A stretch of 36,122 bases of DNA from Clostridiales bacterium (GCA_018376855.1 JAHAAN010000004.1:1-36122); one strand, 5' to 3'. Positions 24,289-33,477 are shown, counted from the first letter of the stretch. Program-made: numbers and translations. Notes: generated by a model from the letters alone, not told the origin.

Positions 24289-25170
24289 ATGAAACGGAAA
24301 TCTATAAAAATGCTGCTTTGCCTCCTTGCAATCATCCTGCTGCCGCTCCTGGCGCTGGCGGATTCAGGGCCGAAGCCCTCTGTGCAGGTAGAACTGCGCG
24401 GGATCGAAGAGAACGTGTGCTATTATGTAACTCTGCTTTCCAAAACGCCTTCTACGGAACCGGCAAGCGTATACAACGGCGAAAACGCCTACGGCTATGA
24501 ACACTACAGCGAAGAGGAACGCACCGTTTGGGAAAAGATGGTGCAGTACCGCGATCCAGACGGCTACTACTTTTTGCAGGTATTCTCAAAATGCTGCGGA
24601 AACGATTCCTTTCGCTGGGGCTACTACCCGCCTGCCGAATTTAAAATTTTGCTGTATTTTCCCGCTGAGGATACCTTCGCCGTAAGCGAACGGTATGAAC
24701 GCTATGCGTTTGACAGCTACTATACCGCCGATCTGAGCAGTTATGAACTGCCGTCCGGGCAGCCGTTTACCGTTGCGCGCAGCTATGATTATGCCTGGGA
24801 GCTGTTTTCCCTGCTGGCGCGGATCGTGATCACGGTTCTGGCTGAACTTACGCTTGCATGGTTGATTGGGTTCAGGGCTAAAAAATTGCTTGGGTTCATC
24901 GCCGTTGTCAACGTGATTACCCAGACGCTTCTGAACGTCCTTCTCAATGTAATCAATTATTACGAAGGCTGGGTCATGTTTATTGTGAACTACATTTGGC
25001 TCGAACTGCTCGTCGCGGCGCTTGAGGCGGTCATCTATCTGCTGTGGATGCGTAAATTTTCCCATCAAACAATTCGCAGCGGCAAAATTGCGGGTTATGC
25101 GATCGGAGCAAATGCCCTGTCGTTTGCAGCCGGAATGCTCCTTGCGCGTATCATACCGGGAATTTTTTAA
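24289..25170 (+). CDS. membrane protein with signal peptide and four C-terminal helices
   Basis: A 293-residue protein. A cleavable signal peptide (about 1-25, cleavage after LALA) leads to an extracytoplasmic domain that begins DSGPKPSVQVELRGIEEN and holds a Cys-Cys pair (SKCCGNDS). Four transmembrane helices follow from about residue 178, the last before GIF. CAGGAGGAAG precedes the ATG. I know of similar proteins beside ECF sigma factors in Clostridia but cannot name a function. It lies 72 bases after the presumed anti-sigma gene and 19 before the serpin, so the four genes look like one operon. Confidence 0.75.
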   Translation: MKRKSIKMLLCLLAIILLPLLALADSGPKPSVQVELRGIEENVCYYVTLLSKTPSTEPASVYNGENAYGYEHYSEEERTVWEKMVQYRDPDGYYFLQVFSKCCGNDSFRWGYYPPAEFKILLYFPAEDTFAVSERYERYAFDSYYTADLSSYELPSGQPFTVARSYDYAWELFSLLARIVITVLAELTLAWLIGFRAKKLLGFIAVVNVITQTLLNVLLNVINYYEGWVMFIVNYIWLELLVAALEAVIYLLWMRKFSHQTIRSGKIAGYAIGANALSFAAGMLLARIIPGIF

Positions 25171-25189
25171 GGAAGGGAGCATATTGGTT

Positions 25190-26446
25190 ATGTTCAAAAA
25201 ACTTTATGCTGCGCTTGTCTGTCTGCTGCTGCGCGCAATGATTTTTTCCGGCTGTGCCGAAACCGTGCAGGCCGCCGATCTGATGGAGGGCATAACGCAG
25301 TCGCGCGCAACCCGAAGAAACGCGAACGAACAGTTTATTTCCGCACAGATGGACTTTGCGGCAGAACTGTTCAAAAGCGCGGCAGATTGTGAAAAGAATT
25401 CCCTAATCTCGCCGCTGTCAGTGCAGCTGGCGCTCTCCATGACGGCCAACGGCGCAAATGGGAAAACGCTTGAAGAAATGGAAGCGGCGCTTGGAGGAAT
25501 CCCCATCGAAACGCTGAACGAATATCTCTACGGCTATGTGCTGTCGCTGCCGTCAGAAGAGAAGTGTAAGCTTCAAACCGCAAATTCCATTTGGTTTCGG
25601 GATACCGAACGCCTGAACGTGGAAAAGACATTCCTGCAAACAAACGCCGATTATTACGGCGCACAGGCATATAAATCGCCGTTTAACGAGCAAACCGTAA
25701 AAGACGTCAACCTGTGGGTAAAGCAGAAAACCGACGGAATGATTCCCGAAATGCTGCAAACCCTTTCAGAAAAGGCACAGATGCTTTTAATCAATGCAGT
25801 GGCCTTTGACGGCGAATGGGAAAATAAATACAAGAATTCGGATATTCATAAAGGCATCTTTACTTCGCTCAACGGTGAAAAACAAACAGTTTCCATGATG
25901 ACATCCAACGAGATCCGATATTTAAACGACGGGAAAGCCGAAGGCTTTATCAAGGATTACAGCGGCGGAAAATACCGATTTGCCGCGCTTTTACCTCACG
26001 AGGGAACCGACCTTTGGGCGTATGTATCGTCGCTCACCGGAGAAACGCTCCTGAAAACCCTAAAGGAAGCGGAAGCATGCAACGTGGAAGCAATCATTCC
26101 GAAATTTTCCTGCGAGTGCACATATGACAACATGAAAAAGGCGCTGATCGAACTTGGCATGCCCACTGCATTCGACGGCGATACGGCGGATTTTTCAAGG
26201 CTCGGGCACAGCGATAACGGCAATCTTTATATCGGAAGCGTGCTTCATAAAACGCACATTGACATAACGGAAAAAGGCACAAAGGCGGGAGCCGCAACGG
26301 TGGTTGAGATGCTGGATGGAGCAATGACAGAAACTCAACCGATTGTAAGGCATAGCATTGCTCTCGACCGCCCCTTCCTCTATCTGATCGTGGACGCGCA
26401 AACAAACCTGCCGATCTTTATCGGCACGGTTACGGATATTGCCTAA
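25190..26446 (+). CDS. secreted serpin (serine protease inhibitor)
   Basis: A 418-residue serpin with an N-terminal hydrophobic signal; IFSGC near residue 20 may serve as lipobox, though Phe at -3 is unusual. Family marks are NSLISPLSVQLALSMTANGA, LLINAVAFDGEWENKY and the C-terminal DRPFLYLIVDAQTNLPIFIG. The reactive-loop hinge EKGTKAGAATVVEM, starting at Glu361, has the small residues needed for loop insertion, so it should be an inhibitory serpin. The loop is longer than in alpha-1-antitrypsin, so the P1 residue cannot be set with certainty. Gut Clostridia serpins are known to trap host or microbial proteases. It ends the ECF sigma operon. GGAAGGGAG supports the chosen ATG. Confidence 0.93.
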   Translation: MFKKLYAALVCLLLRAMIFSGCAETVQAADLMEGITQSRATRRNANEQFISAQMDFAAELFKSAADCEKNSLISPLSVQLALSMTANGANGKTLEEMEAALGGIPIETLNEYLYGYVLSLPSEEKCKLQTANSIWFRDTERLNVEKTFLQTNADYYGAQAYKSPFNEQTVKDVNLWVKQKTDGMIPEMLQTLSEKAQMLLINAVAFDGEWENKYKNSDIHKGIFTSLNGEKQTVSMMTSNEIRYLNDGKAEGFIKDYSGGKYRFAALLPHEGTDLWAYVSSLTGETLLKTLKEAEACNVEAIIPKFSCECTYDNMKKALIELGMPTAFDGDTADFSRLGHSDNGNLYIGSVLHKTHIDITEKGTKAGAATVVEMLDGAMTETQPIVRHSIALDRPFLYLIVDAQTNLPIFIGTVTDIA

Positions 26447-26470
26447 GCCGCTTTTGCAGGCAAATCAAAA

Positions 26471-26507
26471 TGCAGGATTGATAAGGAAATCCTGCATTTT
26501 TCATTTT
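26471..26507 (+). terminator. intrinsic terminator after the serpin
   Basis: TGCAGGATT (26471-26479) pairs with AATCCTGCA (26488-26496), 8-base loop, followed by TTTTTCATTTT. Confidence 0.92.
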
Positions 26508-26524
26508 GTTCACAATGAATTTAC

Positions 26525-26553
26525 TTGACAAAATCCGTGCCCTTTAGTATTAT
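26525..26553 (+). promoter_or_regulatory. promoter of pckA
   Basis: Consensus TTGACA (26525-26530), 17-base spacer, TATTAT (26548-26553). A leader of about 90 bases runs to the start codon; I see no known riboswitch in it. Confidence 0.8.
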
Positions 26554-26651
26554 ACTTTTAAAGTGCGGAGATTTGGCCGAAGTGCAGTTGAATGCGGTGT
26601 TCGATCTGATTTGCGCGCACAAAAATGAATGATTGAAAGGGGTATTCCTGC

Positions 26652-28226
26652 ATGAACACGTATGGCATTGAAAAATTGGGAATTATTAATTCCAAAGCGG
26701 TCTACCGGAACCTGCCGGCGGCACAGCTTGTAGAAAAAGCGCTGGAGAGAGGAGAAGGCACGCTGAGCAACACCGGCGCGCTGGTCGTGAAAACCGGCAA
26801 ATATACCGGCCGCTCTCCGGAGGATAAATTCGTGGTCGATTATCCTTCGATCCACGACGAAATCGCTTGGGGCAAAGTCAATGTCCCGATGAAGCCCGAG
26901 GTGTTTGATAAGATCTACGACAAGGCGATCGCCTATTTGCAGGACCGCGAGATCTTTATTTTCGACGGCTTTGCCGGCGCGGATCTGAAATACACCAAAC
27001 GCTTCCGCATCGTCAACGAGATGGCTTCCCAGAACCTGTTCATTCATCAGCTGCTGATCCGCCCCACCGCAGAACAGCTTGAGGATTACACGCCCGACTT
27101 CACCATTATTGCAGCTCCCGGCTTTAAATGCATTCCGGAGCTTGACGGCACCAACAGCGAGGCCGCGATCATCGTTTCGTTTGAAAAGAAAATCGTTCTG
27201 ATCGCAGGCTCCCAGTACAGCGGCGAGATCAAAAAGAGCGTATTCTCCGTGATGAACTACCTCATGCCCAAGGAAAACGTGTTCCCGATGCACTGCTCCG
27301 CAAACATCGGCAAGGATAACGACACCGCGCTGTTCTTCGGCCTGAGCGGAACCGGCAAAACAACGCTGAGCGCAGATCCTGCAAGAATGCTGATCGGCGA
27401 CGACGAGCACGGCTGGAGCAACGACGGCGTATTTAACTTTGAGGGCGGCTGCTATGCAAAGTGCATCAACCTTTCTCAGGAGAACGAGCCGCAGATCTGG
27501 AATGCCATTAAGTTCGGTTCTTTAGTGGAAAACGTGGTGATGGACAGCGAAACCCGCGAGTTTGATTTCAACGACGCTTCGCTGACGGAAAACACCCGCG
27601 TGGGCTACCCCGTGGAATACATCCCCAATGCAGCGATTCCGGGCGTGGGCTCCCAGCCCAAAACCGTGGTCTTCCTTACGGCCGACGCATTCGGCGTTCT
27701 GCCGCCGGTCGCCAAGCTGGATAAAAACATGGCGATGTACCACTTCGTATCCGGCTACACCAGCAAGCTGGCCGGCACGGAGCGCGGAATCACCGAGCCG
27801 CAGACGACTTTCTCCACCTGCTTCGGCGCACCCTTCCTGCCGCTGGATCCCAGTGTGTACGCAGAAATGCTGGGCGAGAAGATCGACCAAACCAATGCGA
27901 ATGTGTATCTCATCAACACCGGTTGGTCCGGAGGTCCCTACGGCGTAGGTAAGCGCATGAGCCTGAAATACACCAGAGCAATGGTAACGGCGGCGCTGAC
28001 CGGCGAGCTGGAGAAGGCCGGCTATGACCTTGATCCGATCTTTAACGTATATATTCCCAAGACCTGCCCCAACGTTCCGGCAGAGATTCTGAACCCGCGC
28101 AACACTTGGGCAGATAAAAACGAATACGACGCCGCTGCGAAAAAGCTTGCCGCACGCTTCGTTGAAAACTTCAAAAAGTATACGCATATGCCTGAGCATA
28201 TCGTAAATGCAGGCCCAAAGGCTTAA
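26652..28226 (+). CDS. pckA: phosphoenolpyruvate carboxykinase (ATP)
   Basis: A 524-residue cytoplasmic enzyme interconverting oxaloacetate + ATP and phosphoenolpyruvate + CO2 + ADP. The P-loop GLSGTGKTT is at 230-238 and the metal/substrate motif GDDEHGWSNDGVFNFEGG follows. The N-terminal TGKYTGRSPEDKF and the C-terminal NTGWSGGPYGVGKRM are also diagnostic of the ATP form. In fermenting anaerobes it often runs in the carboxylating direction, making ATP on the way to succinate/propionate or aspartate. GAAAGGGG lies before the ATG. It is monocistronic, with its own promoter and terminator. Length fits the family norm of about 525-540. Confidence 0.98.
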   Translation: MNTYGIEKLGIINSKAVYRNLPAAQLVEKALERGEGTLSNTGALVVKTGKYTGRSPEDKFVVDYPSIHDEIAWGKVNVPMKPEVFDKIYDKAIAYLQDREIFIFDGFAGADLKYTKRFRIVNEMASQNLFIHQLLIRPTAEQLEDYTPDFTIIAAPGFKCIPELDGTNSEAAIIVSFEKKIVLIAGSQYSGEIKKSVFSVMNYLMPKENVFPMHCSANIGKDNDTALFFGLSGTGKTTLSADPARMLIGDDEHGWSNDGVFNFEGGCYAKCINLSQENEPQIWNAIKFGSLVENVVMDSETREFDFNDASLTENTRVGYPVEYIPNAAIPGVGSQPKTVVFLTADAFGVLPPVAKLDKNMAMYHFVSGYTSKLAGTERGITEPQTTFSTCFGAPFLPLDPSVYAEMLGEKIDQTNANVYLINTGWSGGPYGVGKRMSLKYTRAMVTAALTGELEKAGYDLDPIFNVYIPKTCPNVPAEILNPRNTWADKNEYDAAAKKLAARFVENFKKYTHMPEHIVNAGPKA

Positions 28227-28281
28227 TTGGGCAGCATAGAGCAAAAAACTGACCGTATCAAACGGCAGGCGTAAAGCAGTT

Positions 28282-28321
28282 AAGGCTATGGGAACAGAAC
28301 TTTCCATAGCCTTTCTTATTT
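28282..28321 (+). terminator. intrinsic terminator after pckA
   Basis: AAGGCTATGGGAA (28282-28294) pairs with TTTCCATAGCCTT (28301-28313) with one G-T pair and a 6-base loop; a TCTTATTT tail follows. Confidence 0.9.
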
Positions 28322-28386
28322 GCGCATTTTTCACTGACAGTAATTTTTTCAATAAAAAATGTAAAGAGATGCAAAATCAGCCTTGA

Positions 28387-28864
28387 ACTAACGCCTATTA
28401 CAGCTCAGGATTTGAAGCAATGGCTCAGGAAGCCTTTCAAAAGGGCTATGAAAACAGCTTCGGCAAAACAGCAGAACCGTTCTTTCCAAGAAAGATATAG
28501 AGCAATCCTTAAATGAAGAAGACTCTGCCGCCTACAAGGCGGCCGTTGACGGCAAAATGGTCGGCGGTGCGATCATTGTCATTGATGAAAAAACTCAGCA
28601 GAATCACCTTGACTTTCTCTTTGTCAAATGCAGCGCGCAAAACAAAGGCATCGGAAAATCCATTTGGTTTGAGCTTGAAAAGCTGTATCCGAATACAAAT
28701 GGGCAACCTGCACCCCTTATTTTGACAAACGAAATATCCACTTTTATGTCAACGTCTGCGGTTTTCACATCACAGAGTTTTTAAAGCCAAAAACACCCGA
28801 TACTCCGGATCACTCTATCGGAGACGGAAACGAAGGAATGTTTGCATTCAGGAAGCAGATGTAA
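28387..28864 (+). pseudogene. decayed GNAT-family N-acetyltransferase
   Basis: Pieces of one acetyltransferase occur in successive frames. The first reads AMAQEAFQKGYENSFGKTAEPF, the second KDIEQSLNEEDSAAYKAAVDGK, then VGGAIIVIDEKTQQNHLDFL and AQNKGIGKSIWFELEKLYPN (the acetyl-CoA-binding QNKGIG loop). The third, after a shift near 28700, reads TCTPYFDKRNIHFYVNVCGF and ends GMFAFRKQM. At least two frameshifts and the lack of an intact start make it non-functional. Several shifts in under 500 bases argue against a single sequencing error. Confidence 0.85.
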
Positions 28865-29104
28865 GCAAATAAGCTGCCTCCGCTCTCGACCCGTTTACTT
28901 CCGGCGAGGCAAAAAACAGCCGCATAAAAAAGCGGCTATCGATAAAGTCATACAAATATTAGCAAAAACACGGTTATTGCATGATTTTTGTTGCGGCGCA
29001 ATAAAAGGATTGCACAAAACAGTTTTTTATGCATAATGATATGCAATGAATATATACAATCAGAATAACTATCGGCTGAAATTTTGAAATGTGGTGATAG
29101 ATGA
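28865..29104. other. gene-free gap with hairpin and putative promoter
   Basis: AGCCGC/GCGGCT (28917-28940) with a T-run on the minus strand looks like a minus-strand terminator, yet no minus gene feeds it; it may be a relic. TTGCAC (29010-29015), 16 bases, CATAAT (29032-29037) is a candidate promoter for the next gene. Confidence 0.4.
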
Positions 29105-29998
29105 ATGACAAAGCTTCACTTTTGCGATATAACGCTCGCTGACCGCAAGGCCTACATGAACTATCCGTGCGATGGACCGAACTCCAAGTTCAGCTTTGCA
29201 CAGGGGTTTATGTGGAAGCAGACATACCATTTGCGGCTTTGCCGCGATATTCCGGGCGCCCTGCTGTTCCTTTCACAGCAGCAAGGGCAAGCGCCTCAAT
29301 TTGTTTCCCCATTGCTGAATCCCGACGTCAACATAAAAGCCTGCATGGATGCGATGCGTGAATATTCCGAAGAAAACGGCTTTCCATTCCGCATGGGCTA
29401 TGTTTGCCCCACAGTTAAGAATCAAATCGAAGCCCAATGCCCGCAGGAGTACCGCTTTGCTCTGCGCCGGGAGGACAGCGAATATATATACCTCACACAG
29501 TCTCTCAGCACGCTGGCAGGAAAACGGCTGCACCAAAAACGAAATCACGTCAATACCTTTATGCGAAAATATGATTATACATTCAGGCCATACTCCAAAC
29601 AGGATTTTGAAGTCTGTATGGCGCTCCAGCGCAGCTGGGCAGCAGAAAAGGACTCAGCCGACAGCGCTGCAGAAACAGAGGCGATCCGTCTTGCGCTTTC
29701 GCATTATGATGAATTAGAGCTGCGCGCCGGTGTGATCGAGCTTGACGGCACGATCCGCGCCTTCAGCATCGGAGAAAAAATCGCAGATTTCGCAGTAATT
29801 CTTATTGAAAAAGCAGATATTGCCTATAGCGGACTGTTTCAAGTCATCAACCGCGATACAGTCGCCAACCTGTTTTCCGATACGGAGCTTATCAATCGCT
29901 GCGAGGATATGGGAATCGAAGGACTGCGAAGAGCAAAGCTTTCCTATCACCCGGCTTTCCTGCTGGATAAATACGAATGCTTTTTAGCGGAAAAATAA
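29105..29998 (+). CDS. DUF2156 (phosphatidylglycerol lysyltransferase C-terminal-like) protein
   Basis: A 297-residue soluble protein with the double GNAT-like fold of DUF2156. Recognisable parts are the opening DITLADRKAYMNYPC, the EDSEYIYLTQSLSTLAGKRL stretch followed by QKRNHVNTFMRKYDYTFRPY, and the closing RAKLSYHPAFLLDKYECFL. Some relatives form the aminoacyl-transfer domain of MprF, but this copy has no membrane domain, so its acceptor is unknown. The ribosome site is weak (GGTGAT). It appears monocistronic. Confidence 0.88.
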   Translation: MTKLHFCDITLADRKAYMNYPCDGPNSKFSFAQGFMWKQTYHLRLCRDIPGALLFLSQQQGQAPQFVSPLLNPDVNIKACMDAMREYSEENGFPFRMGYVCPTVKNQIEAQCPQEYRFALRREDSEYIYLTQSLSTLAGKRLHQKRNHVNTFMRKYDYTFRPYSKQDFEVCMALQRSWAAEKDSADSAAETEAIRLALSHYDELELRAGVIELDGTIRAFSIGEKIADFAVILIEKADIAYSGLFQVINRDTVANLFSDTELINRCEDMGIEGLRRAKLSYHPAFLLDKYECFLAEK

Positions 29999-30341
29999 CT
30001 CTTTCATTGCTTTGCCATCAAAATCAATCTAACGGCCATAGCTTTCTCACTTTGCCGTGCTGCTGGTTTATATGGCCTTAAAAACAAACTGTTCTTCTTT
30101 TTCCGCCGCCCCTCCCCGCAGTTATTTTCCAAGCCGAAACGGGACTTTAGACTGCAAAACGCAGGTCGCCTATCTTTTATCCTTCGCTTTTGGATCACTA
30201 AGCTCATATAATTGCTTAAAGCACAAAACTTCAGCTCCCGAAACCGCATCAAGAATGGGAATAAAAAGCAGCAGTCTTATTTCTTATTGAACACAGAACT
30301 GCCAAAGCCTGAAATATACCAACAGAACGGAGACTATAAAA
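29999..30341. other. gene-free gap upstream of the MATE gene
   Basis: No supported gene. Short frames on both strands lack ribosome sites and have non-coding composition. A TATAAT occurs at 30207-30212 with no good -35 partner. CGGAG near 30328 serves the MATE start. Confidence 0.5.
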
Positions 30342-31775
30342 TTGAACCAGCTATCCTCTTTAAAGCACATCTTAATCGGAAACCGAACCTTTTATAAAAG
30401 GGTTATAGCCGTCCTTGTTCCGATTATTATTCAAAATACCGTAACAAACGTAGTAAGCCTGCTTGACAACGTTATGGTCGGCCGCGTGGGAACCATGCAG
30501 ATGTCAGCAGTTGCTATTGTAAATCAGCTTTTATTTGTCTTTAATCTGTGCATTTTCGGCGGATTAGCCGGCGCAGGGATTTTCGTGGTTCAGTATGCAG
30601 GCCAAGGAAACGAAAACGGCATTCGCTACGGCTTTCGGATGAAGGTGTACATTGCTATTATCATGCTGGCAGTCGCATTCGGTGTGTTTTTGGCATTTCC
30701 GCAGCAGCTGATCTCCATCTATCTGGCAGAGGAAACAAGCCCGGCAGACGCCGCAGCCACGCTCCAATATGGATTGGAATATTTTAAAATTATGCTGATC
30801 GGGCTTCTTCCCTTTGCGGCAGCGCAGATTTACGGAAGCACCCTGCGCGAGCTTGGCGAAACAAAGCTGCCCATGGCAGCAAGTGTGCTTGCCATTATCA
30901 TCAATTTAATTTTTAATTATATTTTTATCTTCGGCAACGAAGGCTTGCCTTTTCTGCCGTTTAAGCCCATGGGTGTCGCAGGCGCCGCTATCGCCACCGT
31001 TATTGCACGCTTCGCCGAAGCAGTTGTGCTGGTGATATTTGTCCACGCAAAACGCAAACGCTTTTCTTTTATTCAGCATGTTTACCGAAGCATGCGCATT
31101 CCGCTCGCGCTTTGCCGGGATATCTTAAAAAAGGGCGCGCCGTTATTAATCAATGAGTTTCTGTGGTCGCTCGGCATCGCGATGATGATGCAGTGCTATT
31201 CCGTTCGCGGGCTAAATGTAGTCGCAGCGTTTAACATCGCCTCTACGATTCAAAACCTATTCAATGTCATTTTTCTTTCCATGGGCAACGCCATTGCCAT
31301 CATCATCGGCCAACACTTAGGCGCAGATGAAATTGAACAGGCAAAAACTGCCGTTTGGCGGCTTATCGCATTATCGGTTGCCACTTGTATCGTGATGGGC
31401 TCACTGATGGCCCTTGCCGCGCCGTTCGTACCTAACATCTATAATACTACCAACGACGTTCGCAAAATGGCAACGGAATTTTTGTATATCGTCTCGTTTA
31501 TGATGCCGTTTTTTGCTTTTACCCATGCGTGTTACTTTACGCTCCGTTCCGGCGGCAAAACGCTGATTACCATGTTTTTCGATTGCGGATATACTTGGTG
31601 CATCTCGTTTCCGGCAGCATTCTGCCTCGCAAAATTTACATCAATGCCAATTATTCCGCTGTACCTATGTGTTCAGCTTTTAGAAATCATTAAATGCGTT
31701 ATCGGCTTTATTCTCCTAAAAAAAGGAGTGTGGATACAAAATATTATTCATAAAAATCAATCGTCCGCTGCATAA
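30342..31775 (+). CDS. MATE-family multidrug/metabolite exporter
   Basis: A 477-residue membrane protein with twelve hydrophobic segments in two halves, the NorM/DinF/MATE layout. Typical stretches are VPIIIQNTVTNVVSLLDNVM near 20-40, VGRVGTMQMSAVAIVNQL, the GAGIFVVQYAGQGNENGI loop and, in the second half, GNAIAIIIGQHLGADEIEQA. I infer a TTG start because ACGGAG lies about 9 bases before it and the first ATG is well inside helix 1. MATE proteins export cationic or other small molecules using Na+ or H+ gradients. It stands alone; the substrate is not predictable. Confidence 0.92.
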   Translation: MNQLSSLKHILIGNRTFYKRVIAVLVPIIIQNTVTNVVSLLDNVMVGRVGTMQMSAVAIVNQLLFVFNLCIFGGLAGAGIFVVQYAGQGNENGIRYGFRMKVYIAIIMLAVAFGVFLAFPQQLISIYLAEETSPADAAATLQYGLEYFKIMLIGLLPFAAAQIYGSTLRELGETKLPMAASVLAIIINLIFNYIFIFGNEGLPFLPFKPMGVAGAAIATVIARFAEAVVLVIFVHAKRKRFSFIQHVYRSMRIPLALCRDILKKGAPLLINEFLWSLGIAMMMQCYSVRGLNVVAAFNIASTIQNLFNVIFLSMGNAIAIIIGQHLGADEIEQAKTAVWRLIALSVATCIVMGSLMALAAPFVPNIYNTTNDVRKMATEFLYIVSFMMPFFAFTHACYFTLRSGGKTLITMFFDCGYTWCISFPAAFCLAKFTSMPIIPLYLCVQLLEIIKCVIGFILLKKGVWIQNIIHKNQSSAA

Positions 31776-32191
31776 AAGCAGTTAATAATCCAGCAATCAT
31801 TTAGGCATTCAATCGTATGCAAAGCAGTTTTATATTGTTGTACAAATGCACACATATTCACAAATTCAAATGTCTGAAAATTACTGAATATTTCCCTCTA
31901 TTTCAGTTTAAAAGTATAAATCAAAGATTCCTTAGCGCACAACTTTTCCACCTATCTTTTATTTATAAAATCATCCATCCTCAATAAATAAAATCCATCG
32001 ATTACACCAATATTTTTCACACAATTTAGAAAGGATAATGCAGTCTTAGTTCCTAAATACATGAAGGTTAATACTTTTCAGTCACTTAGCAGCATTTATC
32101 TTATTCCTGCTATTTTCTCGATAAATAAAACCTATAACTCTTTTTATGTTAAATTGTTTGCCTCCGTTATCTCTCCATTGCTAAGATTCCA
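31776..32191. other. AT-rich gap without a recognisable gene
   Basis: About 415 bases of AT-rich sequence lying between convergent genes. I see no open frame with a ribosome site, no RNA fold of a known class and no repeat beyond the terminator at its right edge. Confidence 0.5.
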
Positions 32192-32220
32192 ATAAAAGCA
32201 GGCAAAACGCCTGCTTTTAT
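32192..32220. terminator. bidirectional terminator
   Basis: ATAAAAGCAGGC (32192-32203) and GCCTGCTTTTAT (32209-32220) form a perfect 12-bp stem with a 5-base loop, with a T-rich tail on + and A/T-rich flank on -. It can serve both the MATE gene and the convergent lipoprotein gene. Confidence 0.85.
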
Positions 32221-32223
32221 TTT

Positions 32224-32811
32224 TCACCACGCTAAAAAACCGAAATCCTTAAGAGTAAGCCCTATATCATATCGATCCAATATCCACGAAAGCCATTCGA
32301 TGCTATCATTCAGCATTACCCTTGCCATCTCTAAAAGACCATCACAGTCGCTTTTATTTCCTATATGCATATTATAAGTAATAGGTGTTTTAGAGCTAAA
32401 TCGAGAAGGTTGTATCTCTCCTCTCATATTTATCTCAATATCATCCCCACCCGCAGAATATTTCCACTCACAATTATCAGACATTATGTCTCCCATGAAC
32501 AACCAGCAAACCATATCAGTCCCCTCATGTCCATAATAATAATCAACAAGGCTTATCTCTTTTCTATCTTCATACCATACCAAGCTAAATCTAGTTTTCC
32601 TACCATAATAACTTTCGTAAAAACGCACTTCATTGCCCTTTGTTGTTCCCTTGGCAAATATCCAATCCTTCAAACGATTGTACGCATCCGCCTCGACCGT
32701 CTCCGAACCCGATGGCTGCGAACTCTGCGCATCAAAAGTTATTCTCATGCCACATGCTGAGCACATACATCCAAATACCATGAGCAACAATACTGTAAAC
32801 CACTTTTTCAT
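32224..32811 (-). CDS. hypothetical lipoprotein
   Basis: A 195-residue protein with a signal peptide and lipobox MCSAC, Cys20 being lipidated. The mature part starts with a Ser/Gln-rich tether and a domain rich in aromatic residues (VRFYESYYGRKTRFSLVWYE, EISLVDYYYGHEG). I do not recognise a family. AAGGAG precedes the ATG. A candidate minus-strand promoter is TTGAAA (32876-32881), 16 bases, TATAGA (32854-32859). It is monocistronic and ends against the bidirectional terminator. Confidence 0.75.
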   Translation of the reverse strand: MKKWFTVLLLMVFGCMCSACGMRITFDAQSSQPSGSETVEADAYNRLKDWIFAKGTTKGNEVRFYESYYGRKTRFSLVWYEDRKEISLVDYYYGHEGTDMVCWLFMGDIMSDNCEWKYSAGGDDIEINMRGEIQPSRFSSKTPITYNMHIGNKSDCDGLLEMARVMLNDSIEWLSWILDRYDIGLTLKDFGFLAW

Positions 32812-32949
32812 TTCTTGTTCTCCTTAAAATACATACTGTTTTTTACAAAATTCTCTATAAATCGTCAAAATTTATTTTCAAACATAATAATAACACATTT
32901 TGCCATGTTATGCAATATATAAATTATTAAAATTATGTATTTATATCTA

Positions 32950-32998
32950 TAAAAAAACAACACATACCAAAAGCTCTATCCTTCAGGTATGTGCTGTT
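32950..32998 (-). terminator. intrinsic terminator of the thioredoxin gene
   Basis: On the minus strand AACAGCACATACC and GGTATGTGTTGTT (plus positions 32986-32998 and 32956-32968) form a stem with one G-T mismatch, followed by a TTTTTTT run (32951-32957). Confidence 0.88.
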
Positions 32999-33020
32999 CA
33001 AAGCTGTTTTTAACCCCGTT

Positions 33021-33332
33021 TCAACTCTCCAAAAGCGTTCTGATTGCCTCCTTGGGCTGAAGACCTACAGCGTTATTCACTGCTTTTCCGTCGCGGAACA
33101 CAAACATTGCCGGGATTCCCATTACGCGAAACTGCGCCGCAAGCTGAGGATTTTCGTCTACATTTACTTTGCAAAACTTCACTTCCGACATCTCGGAAGA
33201 AAGCTCCTCGATAATTGGTCCCAGCGCTCTGCACGGCGCACACCACGGCGCCCAAAAATCCACCAAAACCGGAAGCGTACACCGAAGCACCTCCTGATCA
33301 AAATTCTGTTCATTCACTGCAAAAACTGCCAT
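33021..33332 (-). CDS. trxA: thioredoxin
   Basis: A 103-residue classical thioredoxin. The active site is WCAPC within VDFWAPWCAPCRALGPI, one residue different from the standard WCGPC (Ala for Gly). The cis-proline loop MGIPAMFVF and the VDENPQLAAQFRV helix are standard. A sigma-A promoter lies upstream on the minus strand and a terminator follows. It is divergent from a YjbR-like gene and about 0.9 kb from a thioredoxin-reductase-like flavoprotein, its likely electron donor. The gene symbol follows the family; several paralogues may exist. Confidence 0.95.
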   Translation of the reverse strand: MAVFAVNEQNFDQEVLRCTLPVLVDFWAPWCAPCRALGPIIEELSSEMSEVKFCKVNVDENPQLAAQFRVMGIPAMFVFRDGKAVNNAVGLQPKEAIRTLLES

Positions 33333-33447
33333 TAATTCTCAACCCCATTTCCGCGCAAACGCGCTTTTATTTTTATGCTAAACCCCAATTGGTGGGCAAA
33401 ATATATCCCTTCCGTTAAAGCGATTCTTTATTTGCTGCAACGGTTTT

Positions 33448-33477
33448 ATTATAGCATGCTCCAAATACAAAATGCAA
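33448..33477 (-). promoter_or_regulatory. promoter of trxA
   Basis: On the minus strand TTGCAT (33472-33477), 18-base spacer, TATAAT (33448-33453). The ~110-base leader has a small GC stem (CGCG-loop-CGCG, 33350-33363) close to the start codon. Confidence 0.65.

Noticed and set aside
26557..26651. Riboswitch or attenuator in the pckA leader
   Set aside because: I could not match it to any known class and found no terminator/antiterminator pair.
26550..27410. Minus-strand frames of 286 and 276 codons opposite pckA (the second at 27522-28352)
   Set aside because: pckA is unambiguous; high GC at third positions opens frames on the opposite strand.
28917..28940. AGCCGC/GCGGCT hairpin as terminator for the upstream pseudogene
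   Set aside because: The T-run lies on the wrong side for + strand transcription and no minus gene lies upstream of it.
30004..30290. Short frames on both strands before the MATE gene (82 codons minus, 77 codons plus)
   Set aside because: They overlap each other, have no ribosome sites and no recognisable protein features.
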